Shown here: positions 56,102 to 64,000 of the stretch, in pieces
How positions within the stretch are numbered: position 1 is the stretch's first letter
How the letters are laid out: the number at the start of each line of letters is the position of its first letter
Origin: Ascidia mentula
Taxonomy: Eukaryota; Chordata; Ascidiacea; Phlebobranchia; Ascidiidae
Direction of reading: 5' to 3'
DNA: 64,000 nucleotides
NCBI GenBank assembly: GCA_947561715.1
Contig: OX387198.1
Span: 2,170,001-2,234,000 of the forward strand
The notes under the pieces: generated by a model
Seen by the model: only the letters and a program-made list of their open reading frames with translations
The model's database searches: none
What the model was told of the DNA's origin: nothing
Position numbers and translations under genes: made by a program

Positions 56102-59100
56102 TTAAACTTTCCCAAAGCGGGGCGAACTGGAAATGCCAAATTCCATTTTGCTTTTGAAAGTGTCATAATCCTTATGTCCCATGGGAATGCTGATAATATT
56201 GGCACAAGTATTTCCCAGGGGAAAAAGGGATGATTCAGTAAACTGTAGAGAAGGCTTTGGAAAAAATCCTAACAGAGGTGTTTCATCTGCCCCAGTTGCA
56301 AACACTAATATGCCTTGAAGTGAACATTCAGAATCTCTTTCTAAAGAAAGAAAGTATATATTTCACAAACTGCAACTTTTTAAAACAAAAATAACTTGGC
56401 ACCTTCCACATCATCTAAGAAGCTTTTCCACCAGGTCATCACCAAATTTTCTTTATTTCTTCTGTTACTTCCAGCCTCAGAAAGTGTGGGGTTAAAGATA
56501 GCCTTAATTTTGTCGGCTGTAATTTGTTCACTACCGTTAATTGCCATGAAATACTTTTCAAATGCAATGGGTGCATTTTTCATTTGGTCCAGAAGACCAG
56601 TTTGATTTAAACCTGTAGTAAACCTAAACAGTATGTGCCTAATGTAACAATGTAAAGCATCACATACATAGTTTTACAAACCTGGTAAGTGGTTCATTCT
56701 TGCCTTCGGTATAAAATTTCATTGCATTATTTATAATTTTGCTCTTGTCATTTAAGTTTGTACAGTGTGTGTGACAGCCAGCAAGTTTTAAAAATGTATT
56801 TGAGTTTAACAAACAATCATTGAGTTCACAAAGTGATTCTGTATCTTTTATCTGCAAAATAAAACACTACTGTTCGAAAACAAGAAAGCAACATCAATAC
56901 AGTAAAACCTTTTGAAGTTCTGAAATATATTCACAACCAATATCGGTCATATCTGACAAAGCTTCCATATAGTCCCTTGGGAGGCCAAGAATTTGTCTGA
57001 ACAAAAGCCTTGAAAAACATTTTGGAGCTGGCCCGCCATGCAATAGTGAAAGGGATATAAGAATTCCATAAATGTAGTACAAATCCTTGTCAATTGCTGA
57101 AAAAGAAAAGAAAACTAATTATTCATATTATTTGCAAAGAAAATTTAAGATTACCTATTGGGTTAGTAGAAAGAAACTTTTTGCTTTCTTTTCCTTCAAA
57201 TATTATGCTATTCATGATTTCATGCATTACCAAACGTAAAAACTCTCTGGTTGGACCTCCAGCATCCACAGCTCCCTCAAATTCACCATTTTCATCACTA
57301 AACTCCACACTAATCCGAGCCATGGGGTTAAACATTTTCCTTTTTTGCAGTTCGAACAGCTCCGTCTAATATGTTGGACCTAATTACATTGAACTTATTG
57401 ACAGCATGTTCATCAATGTTTTCTTGCAAAGTTTCCAGGCACTGTTCTGCGGTGGCAGTGTCATGCAATTTCCTGCAATGCCATTGTAACAATGCATTAT
57501 TTTCAAAAGTGAATCCAAATAATATTGTTAGTTACTCAGACTTAGAGGGTTCTCCAAGTAATGACTGCTGAATTGCCTGTTGCAGGTCACCATCACTATC
57601 ATCACTGGAATAGTTTGGAGGTTCATCACAACTTGATACCAAGTTGACATACTCACTAAAAAGCATTTAGTATTGGAAGATTTTTTTAGGCATAGGAATT
57701 ATTTAATGTTACCGATAAATCAAAGATTCTGTCGCGGTTATGGAACCAACCAATGATGTATCCGGTAAAGGATTGCAATTTTCCTTCTCTTCAGAAACTT
57801 CAACACTGTTACTAGTTTCTTCAGTCAACAGAGCATCTTCCTGTGTTTGCTTGCAATCATAAGTAGATATTTAGTGATACATAACATGTTACATATGGCA
57901 TGGACATATTCAATAATTAGTCTTGATCGATTTATTTTTGTAATAGTTGGTTATTATCTTACAAACCATGTCACAATTGTTGACTGCAATTTCCACAGTT
58001 TTAATTGCTAGGGCATCTTCTGAACTGATATAAATTTTTTTTGTGTTTAGTGCAAGCACAGCTCTTGCATTCCATATAAATCCATCCTCAGATACTGCCT
58101 TCGTCAACAAATTAAGGCCTGGTTTGAGCAACAAGTATTGAAAAGTGGAAAATGAAATGAAGCAATCTTTAAAAGCGTTGATGATGGCTGTTTGCATTTC
58201 AGTCATATTCCATACACTGTTAATTTGTATAACATGGTGTAATCCCATTGTCTTCATCTTTTTTTGACATCTTGGTATTGTCATAAACCAATCACCATTT
58301 ATTCTTTGTATGCCTTGTGAAAATTCTTGAAGTGGAATACATACAACAATTCTTGAACAAAAGTGATGTCTATCAGTTTTTTTGTATTTGAGTTTTCGAC
58401 CACCTTTAACTGCAACTGGTTTCCACCTTTTTCCTGTCGAGTTTAATGGACAGAAAACTCTTTCACACTCCTGCAAAAATTAAAGAACAGCATAAGAATA
58501 TTACATTTACTGCATAATGCTAGCCAAGTTATTTATAACTAGTTGGAATGTTTTTGGATATGCTACTTTTGGATATACCATATGTTACGGGCACATCAAA
58601 GCTAAATGTTATGCAATCTACAGCAGTAAAGTAAATTACTTACTGGTTGAAAGTCATCATCATCATCATCTACAAAGGTGGAATAGCTTGTTTTATTAAC
58701 CCCAAAGATACGTCCACCACTACCTCTGATTTCATTTTGAAAGGAAGAATTCTGTCAACAAAGCACACAGTGGTTCGAAAGAAAAAAATACAGTAGTTAA
58801 CTGCGTCCCCAGTGACAGGGTATACAACTTGGCATGATATAAACTTTTTCGTGAGTTTTACCTCTATTGGGAATAACACATTTCGAACATGAAATTAACA
58901 TTTGTTACTCACTAACAATACTAATGTGTTTACCCGACCCCTAAGGGGTACTTACAATTTTGGGGGGTTTCTTTACTTTTTCCAACTGGCCTTTAGGCAG
59001 TGCAGATCCAGAAGATGAGGCAGATTTGCAATCATTGTCCTGTTCGGCTCGGTCCCTTGCCAAGGTATTAACAACTGTGGCCAATCTTTGCACCGCCTCT

Positions 59101-59132
59101 TCCAACTCCGTATATTCGCTCTTGGTTTCCAT
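56102..59132 (-). CDS. Transposon-borne HECT E3 ubiquitin ligase-like gene (frameshifted)
   Basis: Exons 58956-59132, 58644-58751, 57967-58470, 57713-57849, 57536-57655, 57155-57472, 56909-57097, 56682-56851, 56403-56623 and 56102-56340 join in matching phases. It starts METKSEYTELEEAVQRLATV (coiled coil-like), then has an acidic DDDDDD stretch. The HECT domain starts near SNILDGAVRTA; markers are VDAGGPTREFLRLV, LYYIYGILISLSLLHGGPAP and LGLPRDYMEALSD. The C-lobe has the catalytic Cys in PLGNTCANIISIP. Within 57155-57472, a run of six A's (minus strand) at about 57341-57346 puts the HECT start one base out of frame, so this copy is broken unless the run is a sequencing error. Confidence 0.82.
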
Positions 59133-59194
59133 TACCTACGTTACCTTATTAAAAATATATATTAAATATAACGCGATAAAAAGCGCCGGCAAAT

Positions 59195-59605
59195 TTTTAG
59201 CTAACCTGCGGCAACAAAGCTTTATAATGCGCAACTTCGTTATCTTGCAGCAACTTAGCTCTACGTTGCGACACATTGACTCTATGTTGGGGGAACTTGG
59301 CTGTCTTGCAGCAACTTAGATATCTTGCAGCAACTTAGCTCTATCTTGCGGCAACATATCTATCTTGTAGCAACTTCGATCTATGTTGCGGCAACTTAGC
59401 ACTATGTTGCCGCAACTTAGCTATCTTGCCGCAACTTAGCACTATGTTGCGGCAAGATAGCTCTATGTTGCGGCAACTTAGCTATCTTGCCGCAAGATAG
59501 CTCTATGTTGCGGCAACTTAGCTATCTTGCCGCAAGATAGCTCTATGTTGCCGCAACTTTGCTATCTTGCCGCAACTTAGCTTTATCTTGCAGCAAGTTA
59601 ATATT
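59195..59605. repeat. Right subterminal minisatellite of the transposon
   Basis: Units of TTGCGGCAACTTAGCTATC, CTTGCCGCAAGATAGCTC and variants, in overall inverse orientation to the left array and somewhat longer and more diverged at its inner edge. Confidence 0.88.
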
Positions 59606-59691
59606 TTTCAAAAAGGCGCGTTGATGCCATTGTGAAAAATAGCTATGTTGCGGCAAGTTAATTTTTTTCAAAACGGCGCCCCATAGCATTG

Positions 59692-60744
59692 TAGTACGTC
59701 AACAAGAAGTTAAAATTGGCTAGGGCAATTTTGTAATAGTTTTCTACATTCTACATGTAATGTGTAGCAATGTGCAGTGGTTTGATTCTGTAATATTTCT
59801 GTTACTACCAGCATGTCATAGTAATCCTGTCTGATGCAGCTTAGACGCCAAAGATTGATTTTGGGTGGACATCTGTTTATACGGGGCGGTAATGCAAAGT
59901 TCTACTATACAATCATCACTGCACAATGCGTTGTGAACACGCGTAGTCTCATTGTAAGTTGCATGTTGTTATAACTATCAGGGCTATAAGAAAATACTAG
60001 CCGCGCGATTCCAATTGAAATGATTGGCCAACCTACGCATCTTTACAACCGGTCCGCACCGACGGGTAGTGAAAATTTTTAATGCACAATAATCCAGCAG
60101 CTAAAGTCTAAAACATTAAATCTGTACATTTTGCAAAAATCAGACTAACTTTAGAATGAACTTGCAGATTGTCTCTTCTAAACTGTCCACCTGCAGGAAT
60201 CACCGACAAAAGGAATCTGTACAAATAGTTTATTATCAGGCTTAGGGGAATAAATCCCAAGCCGGCAAAGTGTTTGTTAAATCTCAGTAAATCAACAGTT
60301 GTTGTATTACAATAATTAATAGTCAGTGAGGGCAAAAGCATTGCAATATATACAAAGACGTGGCATAAGCGAAATAAATAGTAAAAGCAATGTTAAACAA
60401 TTACTATAAGGCTTGTCATTATACGCTACCCACACAAATTCATCGTTCATACACAAATAACTTTATATACAACATATACATAAATGTTACAGATACTAAA
60501 TGAAGCAAATCTACGCATACATCTACAACGTGATGAAATCAAAATATTTTTCTTTTGCGCAAAATACTACAAGGGTTGAACAATAAAGCACAAGAAATCA
60601 AAGGCACGGATAAGATCATAAAGTTTATCGAGTCCGTTACCCAGTCGCACTGTGAAGTGATGACGGGTTGCGAGAAGCCGCATAGGGCGTTAGGTGACCA
60701 CTCTACAGTTAGAGCAAGTCCACAATCCATATTAGGACCAAAGT
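59692..60744. other. Intergenic region past gene A
   Basis: 3' flank of gene A and host sequence to the right of the transposon. TTTATT near 60,226 (AATAAA on minus) is a distant polyadenylation candidate. No gene or RNA recognised. Confidence 0.5.
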
Positions 60745-61502
60745 TTATCGACGAAGCATTTTTTGAATTCTTCTGAAATTTTTTTCACTCCAGTTTATCA
60801 ACTCCTTCCTTCTCTCTTCAGTTATGTCTGTTGCCTTTGTGAAAGCTTTGATGGCTTCTTGAAACAAATCCACGCTCCTATTCAGTCGATTTGTTTTCTC
60901 ACAAACAACACCAAGGTTGTGTAACATACGTCCGAACACTCGATGATTTGCTGAGTTTTCGCCAAACCCGTTCCTCATCATTTCAAGTCCAAGTTTGATT
61001 CTTGTTTCACTCGATGAATAATCTCCAAGTAACTGATGACTCACTCCAATGTAATATAAACATATAACTTGATACAAACATGAAACATTCTGTTTCACAT
61101 TTGCGACATTTTGTATTTTGAGTCTCATCATTTCCATGAGTGGGATCACGTGATTGCGAACAATTTCTGCGTTTCGAAGCCTAGGAACCAAATCTGATGT
61201 TTTGAGCAAATCTTCGCATGTGGAATGCAGACCATCCACACATTCCTCCACACCTTGTGCTGCCAGGGTTCCCTCATGTTTTACATAAAGCTCCGATGCA
61301 AGATCGTAAAATAAAATCGATTCCAAACATTTTCCCTCTTCTCTGTTTGCATCTCCAGTTGTTTCCAAATCTGTTGCAGTTGTCCCAAGACCTTCAAGTG
61401 ACCTTAAAAGTTGGTTTCTTTTTTCATCAGCTTCGGAATATTTATGTATTTTTAACAACTCGACGTAATGTTTCAGGAGTGCATCCAGGTCAATGTTTTC
61501 AT
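60745..61502 (-). CDS. Gene A terminal TPR-like exon
   Basis: Acceptor TATTTTAG at 61503; 252 codons to a stop after IQKMLRR. This and the first exon of gene A and the terminal exon of gene B are clearly closer to one another than to gene B's N-terminal copy. Predicted all-helical with TPR-like pairs at the C-terminal end. Confidence 0.85.
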
Positions 61503-63972
61503 CTAAAATACAAATCGATTAAATATATCTGGCAAGATGGATAGCAACAGTGACTTGTTTGTTTTGTACATAGGTGTATCTGTAGGGGTCTCAGAACGAT
61601 GGGCAGCCACATTTTAAATTCGAAAAAAAAAATGTGAAAAGAAAACACACATAAAAGTTGTACAAACTATTCTAAACGCAGCCAACAGTTAAATTACAAA
61701 AACAACGAATTATTAGAATGAGGAAAGTTGGGCACAAAACGCTGCAGCGGAAACAAGGAAAATGTGTAAATTGCCAAGTGTGGAAGGCCGATCTCGGGCC
61801 GATTAACCGGCAATTTTATCCTTTGAAATCAATATTATAACTGCTGTGGTTAGGTTTAACGTTATTTAATGACTGTCGTCAAACGTACGAAAACTGAGAT
61901 TGCAGCATGTTAAAAAGAGAGTGATTGTGGTAAAATGTTTCCCTTGTCTACGTTTACATATCGGTTTGTTGCAATGTACCCTGTAAGTTGCTTGCATCTT
62001 CAGTTGTTTCCTGAGGACGAGTTGGCTGAGAGTTGGTTGCACTCTCTGGAGTGTTACGAACTTGTTCTGCACAAGAGATATTTATAATACATTTGCCGAC
62101 GCACACTGTCTAAACATTTTTAGTAGACTGTTTTGCAGTTGCATGACGATATGCTCTGTTTATTTTTGTCCTTTTATGCAATGTCAATCCTACAAGTATT
62201 AAACACGTTACGACAAGTTTACCACATTTTCTAGATTTGTAGAAATAAACATTGAAGAAACACAGCAGCACAATTAAAAGATTGGTGCAAGGATAGTTTA
62301 CTGCATAATTGGTGACTTGAATATTAGGAGAAATATTAAACCATGCATCGGAGTAAAATTTTTTTTTTTGGAGAATGTGTTACAAAATAAAAGCTGCATG
62401 TCAATTAATAATGCACTTTTTCGAGTTTAGTTTACCCTACTTGACAATCGCATAATTGTTTGTTGAAGTAAACTTTGTCTAGGATTTGATGTTTGTTGTC
62501 TTTGTACATCGTCGGCTCCTTCAGTTATATCTAAAAGCATGAATTTCGACAATCTATCATGTTTCTTAATCAGCCCTTGAGTCTCTGTTATAAAACAGAT
62601 TAACAAGACGAATACTTGTTGCAAGCTATGGAAGGATAAAACATACTGTGGGTACATTGGCGTTGATTTTATTTTCAGGGTAGGCTAATTAAAATCATTC
62701 TACGGTCTAAGTTCTTTGGGATATAAACGTATTTGTATCTGACGCGTCACGCGCAAAAAATATTGGAAAAGCGAATTTGTGTAAAAGCACAAAGCTTGTA
62801 ACGATCAAACGATTCATTTGCAGGAACCCAAAAAAAACAAAGCGATGCAACCGAAATATCGCAGGACGCATGACTTCAGTATATGGACTACCGACGGACG
62901 TTTCAAAACCAGGATAGGCAACCTAGCCTGGATTTTAAGCAGGTTAGGCAGGCCTTCCCTGTTATAGGAAGCAAAGCCTTGGCCAACCAATCCCAAGGTT
63001 GGGGGTCTTTAAAATAAGTTTAAAGTTTTTATTCCTAAATACAAGATTATCACAGCGATTACTTGGCGTACCCACAGTGAGAGTATGTTTCACTAAAAGC
63101 GTTGAAGCATATTTTAAGACTTTTTTATTACATTCCAAATATGTAACATTCAACTTAGCAAATGAGTGGTAATATGAATCACTAAGGTAGTACTTTAAAT
63201 AAAACAAAAATTCACTGACCTGATATTGTTTGAACATTTCGTAAGTTAATTTCACTTTGTTTAATCCGCTCCTTCCTTATCTCTTCAGTTATGTCTGTTG
63301 CCATTCCCAAAGCTTGAATTGATCTTTCATAAAAATCCACACTTTCATCCAATCGATTTGTTCTCCAGCAAACAAAACCAAGCATGTACAACAAATGTCC
63401 GAACACTTCATGCTTTGCTGAGTTTTCACCAAACTGTTTCCTCATCATTTCAAGTCCAAGTTTGATTGTTGATTCCTGAGATGAAAGATCTTGCAACAAC
63501 TGTTGACTCCATTGAATGTGATACAAACACCAAACTTGACTTAGACATAAAACTTCCTTTTCCACGTTTTCCATGTTTTGTATTTTGAGTCTCATCATTT
63601 CCATTAGATTGATCACGTAGTCCCCAACTATTTGTTTGTTTCTGAATTTTAAAAGTAAATCCGATGATTTTATTAAATCTTCGCATGTCTTTCCCAGACC
63701 ATCCACACAGTCCTTCACACCGTTGGCTGCTTTTCTTCCATCTGGACATTTTTCATACAGTTGCGATGAAAGATAGTAAAATAAAATGGAATGAAAAAAT
63801 TGCTTCTTTTTTCTCATTTCTTCTCCGATTGATTTCAAATCTTTAGGCGTTAACCAAAGACCCTTAATTAACCTTGATAGTTGGTTTCTTGCTTTATTTG
63901 CTGCAGAATATTTTCGTTTGATTAACAAATCTACGTAATTTGCAATCAGTGGCGTCGGGTCAATGTTTTCAT
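60745..63972 (-). CDS. TPR-linker-TPR gene A (unknown function; 5' end outside window)
   Basis: Paralog of gene B. Exons: TPR-like 63220-63972, linkers 62441-62530 and 61980-62066, terminal TPR-like 60745-61502. All internal boundaries are phase 1 and internal exon lengths are multiples of 3. The first TPR-like exon begins DENIDPTPLIANYVDLLIKR and the last DENIDLDALLKHYVELLKIH, showing they are duplicates. Shared motifs: NQLLRSLEGLGTTATDLETT, ESILFYDLASELY, NHVIPLMEMMRLKIQNV, IKLGLEMMRNGFGENSANH, LHNLGVVCEKTNRLNRSVDL. The linkers are short and polar (TPESATNSQPTRPQETTED), of B-class type; no A-class exon is present. The start exon should lie right of 64,000. Confidence 0.78.
63220..63972 (-). 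CDS. Gene A N-terminal TPR-like exon
   Basis: Acceptor TTTCAG at 63973 and donor ATCAG|GTCAGT at 63219, the same donor position as gene B's N-terminal copy. 251 codons, including HSILFYYLSSQLYEKCPDGR, INLMEMMRLKIQNMENVEKE, STIKLGLEMMRKQFGENSAK and GMATDITEEIRKE. Confidence 0.85.
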
Positions 63973-64000
63973 CTGAAACAACATTGGTGAAATAAACTCC

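Larger units (their letters stand above)
53906..59685. mobile_element. 5.78-kb DNA transposon with integrase-like and HECT genes
   Basis: Ends are inverted copies: TATGGGGCGCCGTTTTGAAA at the left and its complement ending GGCGCCCCATA at the right, extending about 42 bp with one or two mismatches. The hexamer GCATTG flanks both ends (53900-53905 and 59686-59691), as expected of a target duplication. Cargo is a DDE integrase-like gene (+) and a HECT-domain gene (-), transcribed convergently towards ~55.4-56.1 kb. Subterminal minisatellites lie inside both ends. Integrase-like transposases with a neighbouring HECT gene recur in animal genomes; the IS3EU-type group is a possible classification, not verified. 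Near-identical TIRs suggest fairly recent insertion. Confidence 0.85.

Noticed and set aside
58960..59319. 119-aa plus-strand ORF at the right end of the transposon.
   Set aside because: Antisense to the first HECT-gene exon and running into the minisatellite; composition is explained by the repeat.
60555..60776. 73-aa plus-strand ORF at the 3' end of gene A.
   Set aside because: Overlaps the antisense of the terminal TPR-like exon and has no recognisable features.

Overview
This is an animal nuclear genome window: AT-rich, with spliced genes whose introns are often only 50-500 bp, and many short palindromic transposon remnants. The compact intron layout, one GC-AG intron, and a LYST gene packed into about 33 kb suggest an ascidian tunicate such as Ciona. 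No single sequence here proves the species, so that assignment is inference.

Layout. (1) 1-33,428, minus strand: a nearly complete LYST (lysosomal trafficking regulator) gene, from its start codon down to the post-BEACH region. The C-terminal WD40 repeats run off the left edge. I resolved about 58 exons by splice sites, reading-frame phase and similarity to vertebrate LYST. Introns carry MITE-like hairpins, a tRNA-derived SINE pair and a local tandem duplication. (2) 35,405-35,722, minus: intronless LSM3. (3) 36,939-38,388, minus: a three-exon DHRS7B-type membrane short-chain dehydrogenase. (4) 38.6-40.5 kb: gene-free, with a hAT-like MITE sitting inside a minisatellite and a second palindromic MITE ending in TGACGTCA. 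(5) 40,559-53,378, minus: a complete gene of unknown function ('TPR-linker-TPR gene B'). It has a short start exon, an N-terminal TPR-like exon, 22 tiny intact linker exons (all phase 1-1 and multiples of 3, arising from two exon classes and three ~2.6-kb tandem units), and a terminal TPR-like exon. The predicted protein is 1,328 aa. (6) 53,906-59,685: a 5.78-kb DNA transposon with ~42-bp terminal inverted repeats, a 6-bp target duplication (GCATTG) and subterminal minisatellites. It carries a DDE integrase-like gene (+) and a HECT ubiquitin-ligase gene (-) with a one-base frameshift. (7) 60,745 to the right edge, minus: paralogous 'gene A' with the same TPR-linker-TPR plan but only two linker exons; its 5' end lies outside the window.

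LYST, LSM3 and DHRS7B are conserved housekeeping or trafficking genes with no evident functional link to each other. The most unusual locus is the gene A/gene B pair, where linker exons have multiplied in one copy and could be skipped or included without breaking frame. The transposon lies between the two paralogs.
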